Shown: piece after piece, positions 7,936 to 16,909 of the stretch | How positions within the stretch are numbered: position 1 is the stretch's first letter | How the letters are laid out: every line of letters starts with the position of its first letter | Assembly: GCA_937924675.1 (NCBI GenBank) | Contig: CALEVL010000119.1 | Location: 1-20,581 of the forward strand | Origin: an uncultured Ignavibacteria bacterium | GTDB lineage: Bacteria > Bacteroidota > Ignavibacteria > Tepidaquicellales > Tepidaquicellaceae | Direction of reading: 5' to 3' | Length of the DNA stretch: 20,581 nucleotides | Program-made: the position numbers and the translations under genes | The notes under the pieces: generated by a model | The model's database searches: none | Told to the model about the DNA's origin: nothing | What the model saw: only the letters and a program-made list of their open reading frames with translations

Positions 7936-8742
7936 TTATGTTAATACCGTTTTGTTGTTTACCTTTTTTTTCTTGAACACAAGGATGCCAATGAATATGC
8001 CGAGCAAAATCAATATTCCTCCACCGGCAATTCTTGTAACATTGAGCACATACTTCTTTGCACCTGCATCATAACTGAAACACATCTTGACAACCTTTGC
8101 TATTGTCGGACTTATTCTTCCTTCGCCGGCTTCTGTGATTGCCATCTTAAAATCAAACGGGAGGTAATCAGTGCCATAAAGGTATCTTACAAGTTTTCCT
8201 TCTGATGAAAGTACCATTATGGAAGCTCCGTGCACAAAGTCACTTCCCTGCCTCTGAAATTTGAAACCAAGTGTGTTTGTAATTTTCGCAATGCTTGCAC
8301 TGTCTCCGGAAAGAAATCTCCATGAATCAGCAGGAATATCTCTGTTCAGGGTCTTTAGATAATTTTCTTTTTTTGAAGAAGCTAGTTTGTAATCTTCACT
8401 GTGATCAAAACTGATCGTAAGCACATTGAAATCTTTTCCCGGTACAAGATCCGTTCGCCCTACAACGGTCGTCAATCCGTTTAGTAACGGACTGCAAATT
8501 CCGGGACATCTGAAATAAACCAGTGAAACCACAGTAGGCTTGGTGATAAGTGATTTCAGATTCACATCATTTCCAGTCTCATCTTTCAGTACTATATCAT
8601 CAGGCAGCACATTACCCAGTTTCTCAACAATACCAATCTCAGGTTCTTCAACCGGATTCTCAGCAAATAGTGCAGAGCTTCCAAACACGAAAACTATATG
8701 CAACAGTAACGCGATACTATGGATCAATTTACTTTTTTTCAT
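7936..8742 (-). CDS. sco1: SCO1/SenC-family copper chaperone
   Basis: 268 aa. Thioredoxin-fold periplasmic protein that delivers or reduces copper for CuA assembly in subunit II. It has an N-terminal signal/hydrophobic segment (about 7-27), the copper-binding CPGIC (C79, C83) and the third ligand H171 in FVHGAS, which together form the complete SCO triad. A C-terminal transmembrane helix (about 238-258) ends in KKKK; this second anchor is an addition to the minimal SCO fold. Its ATG overlaps the TGA of the upstream cytochrome gene (ATGA), and it directly precedes subunit I, which fits a dedicated assembly factor. Confidence 0.95.
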   Translation of the reverse strand: MKKSKLIHSIALLLHIVFVFGSSALFAENPVEEPEIGIVEKLGNVLPDDIVLKDETGNDVNLKSLITKPTVVSLVYFRCPGICSPLLNGLTTVVGRTDLVPGKDFNVLTISFDHSEDYKLASSKKENYLKTLNRDIPADSWRFLSGDSASIAKITNTLGFKFQRQGSDFVHGASIMVLSSEGKLVRYLYGTDYLPFDFKMAITEAGEGRISPTIAKVVKMCFSYDAGAKKYVLNVTRIAGGGILILLGIFIGILVFKKKKVNNKTVLT

Positions 8743-9677
8743 ACTTTATTTCTTGCAAACACTCCTGTAAGATACTGATAAACTTGTGTCAATGCTTCAG
8801 GACTCATTCTGATAGCTTCTGCTTTGAAACCTTTGTTAAGGGGATCAATACTGAGAAATTTCACAAAAGCTTCCTGATTTTCTGTCCATGACAAATTTGA
8901 AGCCAACGAATTCAATGCTTTGCCGGAATTGGAAACAATTTTCTTGAATTGCATGGCAGCATCTGAATTATCATTTGACACATAAGTTAGAACGTTCGAC
9001 AGGTCTTGTTTCAAGGTATCATAATCGAGCACTTCAAGTTCCATCGCAAGTTTGACCGGAATTTGATTTGCAGCTTTTACTCCCTGTGAAAGACTATACT
9101 TTGCATCAAGCTTGGCAATGTCTTCCGGTGCTTCTTTTGGATATGCCGGATTAAAAGACTGAACGTACTGAAGTATTGCAAACCTGTCTTCCGGTGGAAT
9201 TGTGCTGAAGCTTGCCATACCGGTATTGGGAATTCCTTCCTGCAGGGTCACATACATCTCGGATATCTTTTTTCCGATTTTCCATGTCTGTGCATTGAGA
9301 TCCACAAAATTTCTTGGAGGAGGATTTAATGCACCACCGGCCGGACCGTTGCCTGCACCGGTTTCTCCATGACAACTTGCACAGTTCGAATTATATAAAC
9401 TCTTTCCTTTTTCAACAAGAGCCGGGTCAGTAGTGGTGAATTTGACAATGTCTATCGGCGGAGTTGTAGTACCCTTCTTTACGGGAAGGCTGACGCGCAT
9501 ATTGGAATCTGCAGCAAGCATTCCTGGCGAATAGAACAAATTGTTATAGTCAAGAGTGCTGACATATCTTGTGCCAAGAAAGACTAAGAATGCAAGCAGG
9601 AGCATATAGAGAATTCCATACGACTTCTCAAGTCCTGCAAATAGTTTATCCGAATCCGTTTCATTATTATTACTCAT
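8739..9677 (-). CDS. Membrane-anchored monoheme cytochrome c
   Basis: 312 aa. The N-terminal helix (about 18-39) anchors the protein with its bulk in the periplasm. Heme site CASCH is at 99-103, followed by GETGAGNGPAGG, and M154 (NTGMASF) is the likely distal ligand, so this is a class I fold ending near 176. The remaining 135 residues are a helical extension without another heme motif and of no recognised family. Position between actF and the oxidase genes suggests it shuttles electrons from alternative complex III to CuA. It starts 8 bp after actF. Confidence 0.92.
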   Translation of the reverse strand: MSNNNETDSDKLFAGLEKSYGILYMLLLAFLVFLGTRYVSTLDYNNLFYSPGMLAADSNMRVSLPVKKGTTTPPIDIVKFTTTDPALVEKGKSLYNSNCASCHGETGAGNGPAGGALNPPPRNFVDLNAQTWKIGKKISEMYVTLQEGIPNTGMASFSTIPPEDRFAILQYVQSFNPAYPKEAPEDIAKLDAKYSLSQGVKAANQIPVKLAMELEVLDYDTLKQDLSNVLTYVSNDNSDAAMQFKKIVSNSGKALNSLASNLSWTENQEAFVKFLSIDPLNKGFKAEAIRMSPEALTQVYQYLTGVFARNKV

Positions 9678-9685
9678 TGCAAAAA

Positions 9686-10858
9686 TTAATTTAAATGAAA
9701 ATACAAACCGCGCTCAAGCTTTGGATCACCTACAGGTACAAGATTAAACTTGCCGGCCATATAATTGAAGACGAGAGCAATTATTCCGAATGCAAGAATA
9801 AGAAATCCAAGTTCATTCCAGCTGAATACAAATCCGTCTTTAAAATATGTTGGCATTATAATCCAATACAGATCATAGGCATGCGCATAGAGCAACCACA
9901 TAGCCATAAACGTAACCAGTTTCGGGTTAGTCTTCGCACTTCTGGGAAGAAGTATCAGGAACGGAATTACGAAATGAATAAAGATAAGTCCGAGTGAGAA
10001 ATAAATCCATGTTCCCTCCATCCTGTTCATGAACCAGAAAGTTTCTTCTGGAATATCTGCATACCAAATCAGCATGTATTGTGAGAATGCTATGTAAGTC
10101 CAGAATACATTAAAGGCAAACATCAATGTTCCGAAACTGTAGTACTTCTCGTAATCAACCTTGAATCCGAAATAGCCGCCTTCATTCAGGTTAACCGAGA
10201 CATACGCTGCAACAGAAATTGCCGCAACAAGAGTTCCTGCAAAGTAATAAACACCAAACATAGTTGAGAACCAATGCGGCTCAAGACTCATCATCCAGTC
10301 TATTGCAGCAAAAGAGATCGTAAGAATAAAAAGTATTGCAAATGCTGCAGAGTACTTTATGTTCTGTGTTGTCAGAGCCGGATCTTTTGTAATGTCCTGT
10401 TTGCGTGAATTGCGTGTGAACAGGAAATAAAATACAACCCATATCAGGATCATGATCCCGGTTCTTGCAATGAAAAATGGTGTATTCAGGTATGGCTCTT
10501 TGCCTAGAAGGATCGGATCCGAAGCAACAGCATCGGCATGAGTCCAGTGGAAAAGGTCATGCATTCCGAACAGAAGCGGGATAACCAAAACAGCAAGCAG
10601 AACAACAATTGCCGAGAGAAACTCGGAAACTCTCCTGAAGGGAGTACTCCAGTTTGCGCCTACAAGATACTCCAGCGCAACAAGGGCAAGCGAACCGACA
10701 CCTATGCTTATAAGGAACATATACATCCAAAGGTATCCGAACATAGCTCTGTGAGTGTCAACTGCAAATGCAGCTCCTGCCATGACAGCTCCGACAATGG
10801 TTAGTATCATTCCCCATTTGCCTACTGAAGCCGGTAATTTTTTAGTCGTCAATTCCAT
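9686..10858 (-). CDS. actF: Alternative complex III subunit ActF (NrfD-like membrane subunit)
   Basis: 390 aa with about ten transmembrane helices. It is a homologue of ActC in the NrfD/PsrC superfamily. Typical family stretches are visible: FGYLWMYMFLISIGVG near the N-terminus, FRRVSEFLSAIVV, LFGMHDLFHWTH and the C-terminal HAYDLYWIIMPTY. In known complexes ActF packs beside ActC in the membrane and may take part in proton movement. The gap to the fused actDE gene upstream is 28 bp, the largest within the Act block. Confidence 0.95.
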   Translation of the reverse strand: MELTTKKLPASVGKWGMILTIVGAVMAGAAFAVDTHRAMFGYLWMYMFLISIGVGSLALVALEYLVGANWSTPFRRVSEFLSAIVVLLAVLVIPLLFGMHDLFHWTHADAVASDPILLGKEPYLNTPFFIARTGIMILIWVVFYFLFTRNSRKQDITKDPALTTQNIKYSAAFAILFILTISFAAIDWMMSLEPHWFSTMFGVYYFAGTLVAAISVAAYVSVNLNEGGYFGFKVDYEKYYSFGTLMFAFNVFWTYIAFSQYMLIWYADIPEETFWFMNRMEGTWIYFSLGLIFIHFVIPFLILLPRSAKTNPKLVTFMAMWLLYAHAYDLYWIIMPTYFKDGFVFSWNELGFLILAFGIIALVFNYMAGKFNLVPVGDPKLERGLYFHLN

Positions 10859-10886
10859 TTATCAAAAATTATTATACTCAGTTTCT

Positions 10887-12089
10887 TTATTTTGGAAGAT
10901 CTTGTTCTTTGGCATTCTTTGCTCTTTGCAATGCCCTTATATAATGCACAATAGCCCATCTGTCATCTCTCGAGATCTGGCTTTCGTAACTTGGCATAAC
11001 ATTCTGCCCGTTTGTAAGAACATGATATAAGTTTCCGTCTGTCCAGTTAATTACTTTGTTGTTATGCAGGCTGGGAGGTTTAGGAAACTGTTCATTGAGT
11101 CTTCCGTCACCATCGCCGAAGTAGCCGTGGCATGGACTGCAGAATACGTTGTATCTGTCCTGGCCTCTTTCCAGAATCTTTGAATCAGCCGGTAATGGAT
11201 TGGCAAGCTGTTTTACCGAAGAGTCCGGCATTCCCTTGTACTCGTAAGGCATGAAGCCTCTTGCCACAGTACCTTCCACAGGCATTCTCATGCCTGATTT
11301 GTTCTGGAAGAAATCACTGGGACTTTGCGAATTTATTTTTTCCTGATGCCTCATCCAGTCAAATGGTACAACATCATAGAGCACAACATTCAGTGTAAAG
11401 TAGCTGATCAGAGCAGTTAGGCCAGCAACCGCAATAAGTGTAGCTATGAATTTGGAATCGAATATAGGAGTCTTGTTAGTTAGGTTGGATTCACGATAAT
11501 AAATATTCTGAATATCATGAGCACCCATTGATTCGAACAAAGACCTAATTTCAGACTCGGAAAACTGCTTATCATTTGCACCGATTACGATACCGAACTT
11601 ATCGGAAGACACATGCTTCATGAACTCCGTATCATTCAAAGGATTGTTGATCTTCGGGAGTTTATTGAGAAGCACAAGCATTCCGATTACAGTTGCAATA
11701 CCCGTAAGAAGAACTGTTCCTTCAAATGTAATTGGAATTGCGGGTGGAAGCGAGAAGAAAGGCTTGCCACCGATTATGTTTGGATAGTCTGCATCAGACA
11801 TCCACCAAATCATAAGAAGTGTAAGAAAACATCCGAGCATACCGCCTGCAAATGCGATCGGTCCGACAAGCGGTTTAGTTATTCCCATTGCCTGATCAAG
11901 CCTGTGAACCGGGTAAGGAGTAAATGTGTCAAACCTTCTGTATCCTTTGTCTGCAACTTCGGTAGCCGCATTCATGATCTCGTTTGGAGTATTAAACAGT
12001 GCCGAGATTGCATAGAGCTTACCGCTTCGGGGTTCCTCGTCTTTACGGGCGTTATACTCTTTGAAGAAATTTAGAATTTTATTTATCAT
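10887..12089 (-). CDS. actDE: Fused alternative complex III subunits ActD-ActE (DUF3341 + monoheme cytochrome c)
   Basis: 400 aa in one uninterrupted frame. Residues about 24-200 are ActD: a DUF3341 fold with TPYPVHRLDQAMGI (57-70) and two transmembrane helices (about 75-97 and 118-142). Residues about 213-240 form a third helix, and 245-400 are ActE: MRMPVEGTVARG (267-278), heme site CSPCH (317-321) and likely ligand M365. In described complexes ActD and ActE are separate proteins; here the ActE anchor has become the linking helix. Topology is consistent, with ActD facing the cytoplasm and the heme domain in the periplasm. A GGAG site lies 7 nt before the ATG, which overlaps the actC stop by 4 bases. 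I see no stop or start at the junction that would suggest a sequencing artefact. Confidence 0.95.
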   Translation of the reverse strand: MINKILNFFKEYNARKDEEPRSGKLYAISALFNTPNEIMNAATEVADKGYRRFDTFTPYPVHRLDQAMGITKPLVGPIAFAGGMLGCFLTLLMIWWMSDADYPNIIGGKPFFSLPPAIPITFEGTVLLTGIATVIGMLVLLNKLPKINNPLNDTEFMKHVSSDKFGIVIGANDKQFSESEIRSLFESMGAHDIQNIYYRESNLTNKTPIFDSKFIATLIAVAGLTALISYFTLNVVLYDVVPFDWMRHQEKINSQSPSDFFQNKSGMRMPVEGTVARGFMPYEYKGMPDSSVKQLANPLPADSKILERGQDRYNVFCSPCHGYFGDGDGRLNEQFPKPPSLHNNKVINWTDGNLYHVLTNGQNVMPSYESQISRDDRWAIVHYIRALQRAKNAKEQDLPK

Positions 12090-13483
12090 TTGTGTTCTCC
12101 GTTGCTACTGTGCGGATGCGGATGTATGCTTGGCTGAGCGCCTTCTACAACCGCCTTTATTTCAGCAATTGAAACAAGCGGCAAAGCCTTCAGGAACAAT
12201 AAAAGGAATGTGAAGAAAAAGCCAAAACTTCCCAGCAATAATCCAAAATCGGTGATTGTCGGCGTGTACATTGCCCAGCTTGAAGGAAGAAAATCTCTGT
12301 GCAATGATGTTACGACAATTACAAATCTTTCAAACCACATGCCCACATTTACCAAAATTACAAGCACCATGGTTATTGGAATAGATCTTCTCACTTTCTT
12401 GAACCAGAACAACTGCGGGAAGAGGACGTTACAACTCACCATTATCCAATATGCCCATGCATAAGGTCCGAATGCACGGTTAACAAAAACGAACTGTTCA
12501 AAAGTATTTCCGCTGTACCAGGCTATGAAAAACTCCATTCCATATGCATAACCAACCATCATTCCGGTTGCAAGCAGGATCTTGTTCATTTTCTCCAGGT
12601 GATTCAAAGTTACGATATGCTCAATGTGAAATACCTTTCGAACGATGATCAGCATCGTTGACACCATTCCGAATCCTGAGAATATAGCACCGGCAACAAA
12701 GTATGGCGGGAAGATAGTAGTGTGCCATCCCGGAATTACCGAAACAGCAAAGTCAAAGCTAACGATACTGTGAACCGAAAGAACCAGCGGTGTTGAAATA
12801 CCGGCGAGGATCAGATAAGCTCTTTCATAGTTGCTCCAGTTCCTGTTGGAGAAATTCCATCCAAGACTTCCTATGGAATAGATTGTCTTCTTGATCTTGC
12901 TTGTTGTCCTGTCTCTCAGCACTGCAAGGTCAGGTACGAGTCCGATTCCCCAAAACAGAAATGAGATTGTAAAGTATGTTGATACTGCAAACACGTCCCA
13001 AAGAAGCGGCGATGCAAAGTTGACCCAAACGCCGTTCTGATTTGGCAGAGGCAAAAGATATCCTGCAAGCCACGGACGTCCCGTATGAATTATCGGGAAG
13101 ATGCCTGCGGTCATAACTGCAAAGATCGTCATTGCTTCGGCAAATCTCGCAATACCTGTTCTCCATCTTTGCCTGAACAAGAAGAGGATCGCGGAGATCA
13201 GTGTTCCTGCGTGACCGATACCGATCCAGAAAACGAAGTTGACGATATCGAACGCCCAACCGACCGGCTGATTATTTCCCCACTCGCCTATTCCGAAATA
13301 CAGAGTGTTTGCAAGCGACAGGGCTCCGATCAGCAATGCTGTTAATGATATTGCAAAAGCAATCCACCAGCCCTTAGCCGGTTTGGTGTCAAGGGGTTGG
13401 GCAAGAATGCTGTCAATTTCCTTGAAGCCCGCTTTCGACTCTACAAGAGGAAGCTCGCGGGTATAGGTAGAATCATAGCTCAA
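12086..13483 (-). CDS. actC: Alternative complex III subunit ActC (NrfD-like quinol-binding membrane subunit)
   Basis: 465 aa with about ten transmembrane helices, NrfD/PsrC superfamily. In solved complexes ActC provides the quinol site next to the iron-sulfur chain of ActB. Family stretches include WWIAFAISL, FVFWIGIGHAGTLISA, FAEAMTIFAVMTAG and the late GMWFERFVIVVTSLHRDFLPSSW. The start is TTG, overlapping the actB stop in TTGA; the first 40 residues contain no other methionine, so TTG is the best-supported start. The C-terminus is His-rich (HPHPHSSNGEHK). Its stop overlaps actDE. Confidence 0.96.
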   Translation of the reverse strand: MSYDSTYTRELPLVESKAGFKEIDSILAQPLDTKPAKGWWIAFAISLTALLIGALSLANTLYFGIGEWGNNQPVGWAFDIVNFVFWIGIGHAGTLISAILFLFRQRWRTGIARFAEAMTIFAVMTAGIFPIIHTGRPWLAGYLLPLPNQNGVWVNFASPLLWDVFAVSTYFTISFLFWGIGLVPDLAVLRDRTTSKIKKTIYSIGSLGWNFSNRNWSNYERAYLILAGISTPLVLSVHSIVSFDFAVSVIPGWHTTIFPPYFVAGAIFSGFGMVSTMLIIVRKVFHIEHIVTLNHLEKMNKILLATGMMVGYAYGMEFFIAWYSGNTFEQFVFVNRAFGPYAWAYWIMVSCNVLFPQLFWFKKVRRSIPITMVLVILVNVGMWFERFVIVVTSLHRDFLPSSWAMYTPTITDFGLLLGSFGFFFTFLLLFLKALPLVSIAEIKAVVEGAQPSIHPHPHSSNGEHK

Positions 13484-16400
13484 TGCTTCGCCTCCGTGTT
13501 TTCGGTTTCATAAACATTTCTGAGTTTGGCAATATATGTAATGTTTGGCTTTACTTTGATTTCATCAAGAACGGTATAACTGAGATCGCTGTGTATCAAT
13601 TTATGGAGCTCGGATTCCTTAGCATTGGAATCTCCGAAAACTATCGCACTGGTTACGCAGGATTCCTGACATGCGGTCTTCACATTTGAACCGATCACCT
13701 GCCTGTTGTCTTTGATTGCGTGTGCTCTTTCTTCCATGATCCTTTGCAAACAGAATGTGCATTTCTCCATAACACCTCTTGACCTGACTGTAACTTCAGG
13801 ATTTGCCATGAGTGAGAATGATTCCTCCTGCTGTATTGAATCCCTAAACCTGTCTCGGAAATTGTAATAATTGAATCTTCTGACCTTGTATGGACAGTTG
13901 TTCGAGCAATATCTTGTACCTACACATCTGTTATATGCCATGCCGTTTATCCCGTCCGCGCTGTGTGTAGTTGCGGCAACAGGGCACACATTTTCACACG
14001 GTGCAAAGTCACAGTGCTGGCAAAGCATCGGCTGAAAGCTTGTCTTCGGATCTTCCGGCGTTCCAGAATAGTATCTGTCAATTCTCATCCACTGCATTTC
14101 CCTGTTCTTCTGAACCTGATCTTTTCCGACTATCGGAATGTTATTCTCAACATTACATGCTATTACACATTCACCGCATCCGATACACTTGTTTAGATCA
14201 ATTGCCATTCCCCATTTTGTGCCGGTATGTTCGTATTGCTTGTTTATACTCTCATATTCATTATCACCGTGTTTCTTTCTAAGGAAATCCGGATCTGCCT
14301 TGTATTGAAGATATGTTCCTTCCTGAATGATGTGTCTTCTGAATTGTATATCCTTAAGAAGCGGTTCCTCAATATTGTAATGCTCCACGGTTGAAACGAT
14401 CTCATGCATCCCTCCAAGCTTCTCTACAGTTACATTGTCATAAAGCCAAGGCGAAAGCTTTGCGCCTTTTGAGACCAGCGAGTTTGCATTGAAACCCACA
14501 TCCTTTCCTACTATTCCGCACTCGCTTCTTCCGTAACCAAGCTGAACGGCTATAACGCCTTCTGCAACTCCCGGTTGAATGAATACGGGAATTTCAAGCG
14601 CACCTGCAGATGATGTGATCTTTACAAGATCGCTTGACTCCAATCCTAAAGCTTTGGCAGACTGTACTGATATTGCCGCGTAATTGTCCCACACTACACG
14701 AGATAGCGGCTTGGGCAATTCCTGAAGCCATCCGTTATTGGCAAATCTTCCGTCACCGAGATTTCCATTTTGTGTCAGTAGAAGAACAAAGTTGCTTCCT
14801 GCCGTCATCAAAGTTGAAGTTGCAACGAACGCTTCGGGCTTGAACACCTGCTGAGTTGCCGGAACATCAGCTGTGCCTGCTGAAGAAGTTGTTGTTACTC
14901 TGACTACTCCGTCATTCAATCCCGCATTCCATGCAGTATTGAAAAGCATATCGGTGTTTTGTGCAGCAAGTACTGTTGTTCTCCAGTTTGCCTGAAGATA
15001 ATTTCTATAGATATCTTTATTATACGAATCTTTACTTCCCGAATTCCAAGCGAGAATGATTTCTTCCTTTTGCCTTGTGTCGTACAACGGAGCTATGACC
15101 GGCTGCTGAAGACTTAAGAATGTATTTCTTGTCTGATAATCTCCCCATGATTCAAACATCGAATTGATCGGCAAAACAAAATTACTGACCGCGGTTGATT
15201 CATTAATTTGCTCGCTGAGTGAAATTACAAGCGGAACACCTTTCAGAGCTTCCGTATAACGGTAATCTGAAGGAAGCACAAAAGCCGGATTTGAATCAAG
15301 ATGAATGACGGCACCTACTCTTCCGCCTTTCATGGATGATATCAGAGCTTCCCATTCAGATTTTGGACTCAGCGGAACGAGTGATATTCTTGACTGGTCT
15401 TTTGAATGTAATGCATTATTTCCAAGAGCTTCATTGAGAAGATTTACTGCAATATGTGTTGACTCCGGAAGCGCTGAACCTGCAAGCACATAGGATGCGC
15501 CCTGATTCTTCTTCAGGTCTGAAATCAAATGATCAACTGCAGTCTTTGAGATACCATACTTTGCAATGAAGTTGGTCATATCATGCTTCTGCAGTCTTGA
15601 CATTGCAGTGCTGTCTGTAGAGAAGCCGGAGATCTTTTCCCTGCCGATGATCTCTATCATCAAAGCATATACAAACTCCTCAATCGCATCTGTTCTCAGA
15701 ACGATCCTGTAGTCAGCGTTCATGCCGGTTATAGTTGCATTGCCTTCTACTGAATACAGTCTGTTAAATTCTCCTTTATAAGCATCCCTGTTCTTCACAT
15801 ACATCATCGAGTTCTCGATCTTGTTGCCTTCATTTCCAAGGAAATCAGATTCCAGCGCAAGTATCACCTTCGCCTTATCAAGCTGTACAATCGGCAGATT
15901 CTGATTGCCGTATGATTTTTCCCATGCGCTTCTTCGTGTTGATTCATCAAACAGCTCGAATGAATACACTTTGGCGGTAGGATACACTGTCTTGAAATCA
16001 TCAAGTGCTTTCTTTAGCGTAGGTGAGTTGATGGTATTTGATATGATCGCTATTTCTTTGCCAGATGAGGCAGCAGCCTTGAGCTGAGAAATTATTTTTT
16101 CATCGGCAACACCCCATTGAATCTCATTTGAGTTGATCTTGTCCGGCCTTTCAACAGGGTTCTTTAGTCTTTCCGGATCATAAAGATTCATTACGCTTGC
16201 CTGACCGATCGCGCAGATCTTTCCTTTGCTGACAGGATGGTCGGGGTTTCCGTCCACTTTTATCGGTCTTCCTTCGATAGTTTTGATAAGAACACCGCAT
16301 GCATATTCACAGCCATTGCAAGTGGAAGCATAATAGGTTGGAAGCCCTACCGAAATCTCTTCGGGCTTCTTATTGTATGGAACAAGCAATCCCTGATTTC

Positions 16401-16677
16401 TGTAATTCGAACAACCGGTTGCAGCAACCGCCGCTGAAGCGCTCAGCAGTGCAAGGAATTTTCTTCTTGAAAACCTTGACATGTCGTTGAGATCGGGCTT
16501 ATCAAGTGCACCATCGGCAAACTCTCTTGCCTTGAGTTTCATGAACTCCGGGTCATTGTGAAGTTCTCTAAAACTTCTCCAGTAATTCGGATCAGTATTA
16601 TTATTCTCCCGGGATTCCTCTTTGAGGTTATCCGGGTTTACGATCTCACCCGAAATATCTATCACTTTCTTATCCAT
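13480..16677 (-). CDS. actB: Alternative complex III iron-sulfur subunit ActB
   Basis: 1065 aa from the preferred ATG at 16677, which has AGGA five bases upstream and overlaps the previous stop; an upstream ATG at 16710 adds 11 residues. A Tat signal (SRFSRRKFLALL, RR at 71-72) ends in ATGCS, a lipobox-like cysteine. Residues about 115-800 resemble a molybdopterin oxidoreductase large subunit. From about 818 the ferredoxin-like part carries CIGCGECVIAC, CQHCDFAPCENVC, CVGTRYCSNNC (one Cys replaced by Thr, hence [3Fe-4S]) and CTFC...CQESC, matching the known three [4Fe-4S] plus one [3Fe-4S]. Unusually, C120, C123, C127 and C155 of the N-terminal part form a full C-x2-C-x3-C-x27-C cluster motif. 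It passes electrons from quinol to ActA/ActE. Confidence 0.96.
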   Translation of the reverse strand: MDKKVIDISGEIVNPDNLKEESRENNNTDPNYWRSFRELHNDPEFMKLKAREFADGALDKPDLNDMSRFSRRKFLALLSASAAVAATGCSNYRNQGLLVPYNKKPEEISVGLPTYYASTCNGCEYACGVLIKTIEGRPIKVDGNPDHPVSKGKICAIGQASVMNLYDPERLKNPVERPDKINSNEIQWGVADEKIISQLKAAASSGKEIAIISNTINSPTLKKALDDFKTVYPTAKVYSFELFDESTRRSAWEKSYGNQNLPIVQLDKAKVILALESDFLGNEGNKIENSMMYVKNRDAYKGEFNRLYSVEGNATITGMNADYRIVLRTDAIEEFVYALMIEIIGREKISGFSTDSTAMSRLQKHDMTNFIAKYGISKTAVDHLISDLKKNQGASYVLAGSALPESTHIAVNLLNEALGNNALHSKDQSRISLVPLSPKSEWEALISSMKGGRVGAVIHLDSNPAFVLPSDYRYTEALKGVPLVISLSEQINESTAVSNFVLPINSMFESWGDYQTRNTFLSLQQPVIAPLYDTRQKEEIILAWNSGSKDSYNKDIYRNYLQANWRTTVLAAQNTDMLFNTAWNAGLNDGVVRVTTTSSAGTADVPATQQVFKPEAFVATSTLMTAGSNFVLLLTQNGNLGDGRFANNGWLQELPKPLSRVVWDNYAAISVQSAKALGLESSDLVKITSSAGALEIPVFIQPGVAEGVIAVQLGYGRSECGIVGKDVGFNANSLVSKGAKLSPWLYDNVTVEKLGGMHEIVSTVEHYNIEEPLLKDIQFRRHIIQEGTYLQYKADPDFLRKKHGDNEYESINKQYEHTGTKWGMAIDLNKCIGCGECVIACNVENNIPIVGKDQVQKNREMQWMRIDRYYSGTPEDPKTSFQPMLCQHCDFAPCENVCPVAATTHSADGINGMAYNRCVGTRYCSNNCPYKVRRFNYYNFRDRFRDSIQQEESFSLMANPEVTVRSRGVMEKCTFCLQRIMEERAHAIKDNRQVIGSNVKTACQESCVTSAIVFGDSNAKESELHKLIHSDLSYTVLDEIKVKPNITYIAKLRNVYETENTEAKH

Positions 16678-16909
16678 TATTTTCCTGTCTGTTGTTTCGT
16701 TTGACGGCATGAGGGTTTGGCGAAATTTTTATGGATTCTTGTTTCGTGCTGCCGGCGACCACCTTTCTGCCGAATGGAATTGCCGACAAAACTGCCGTTC
16801 CTAAAGCAGCTATACCCGTGAGCAGAAAGAATTTCTTTCTGCCAATTTTTTCAGAGCTCAAAATGTCTTTGTTATAATTTGTAGATGACAAACCGTTTTT
16901 CATGATCAT
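16670..16909 (-). CDS. Small twin-basic signal-anchor membrane peptide between actA and actB
   Basis: 79 aa from the ATG at 16909 (an ATG at 16903 is also possible; the frame extends to an ATG at 16927). The ATG at 16909 overlaps the actA stop as ATGA, as at other junctions of this operon. It has a Tat-like N-terminus with KIGRKKFFLLTG (RKK in place of RR), one hydrophobic helix (LLTGIAALGTAVLSAIP), then a short basic tail with KISPNPHAVKR. No cysteine or cofactor motif is present. I do not recognise a named family. Short peptides with a twin-arginine-like start and an H/NP-x-AVKR tail seem, from memory, to occur beside similar redox operons. It may be a small structural subunit or maturation factor; this is inference. 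Its 3' end overlaps actB. Confidence 0.72.
   Translation of the reverse strand: MIMKNGLSSTNYNKDILSSEKIGRKKFFLLTGIAALGTAVLSAIPFGRKVVAGSTKQESIKISPNPHAVKRNNRQENNG
16683..16686 (-). promoter_or_regulatory. Ribosome binding site deciding the actB start
   Basis: AGGA lies 5 nt before the ATG at 16677. Few genes here have such a site, so it favours this start over the ATG at 16710. The ATG falls inside the last codons of the preceding small gene, whose stop is at 16670-16672. Confidence 0.55.

Noticed and set aside
11613..12074. Open frame of 153 codons on the + strand
   Set aside because: It lies entirely antisense to the well-supported actDE gene; its translation is rich in Cys/Arg/Lys/Ser with no domain, as expected from a shadow frame.
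13480..16677. Functional molybdoenzyme (formate dehydrogenase or polysulfide reductase)
   Set aside because: The fused large subunit plus iron-sulfur domain, pentaheme ActA, DUF3341 and paired NrfD-like subunits are specific to alternative complex III; only the N-terminal cluster motif recalls molybdoenzymes.
16678..16710. actB starting at the ATG at 16710
   Set aside because: It has no Shine-Dalgarno site and would overlap the small gene by 41 bases; the ATG at 16677 has AGGA at good spacing. Not excluded.
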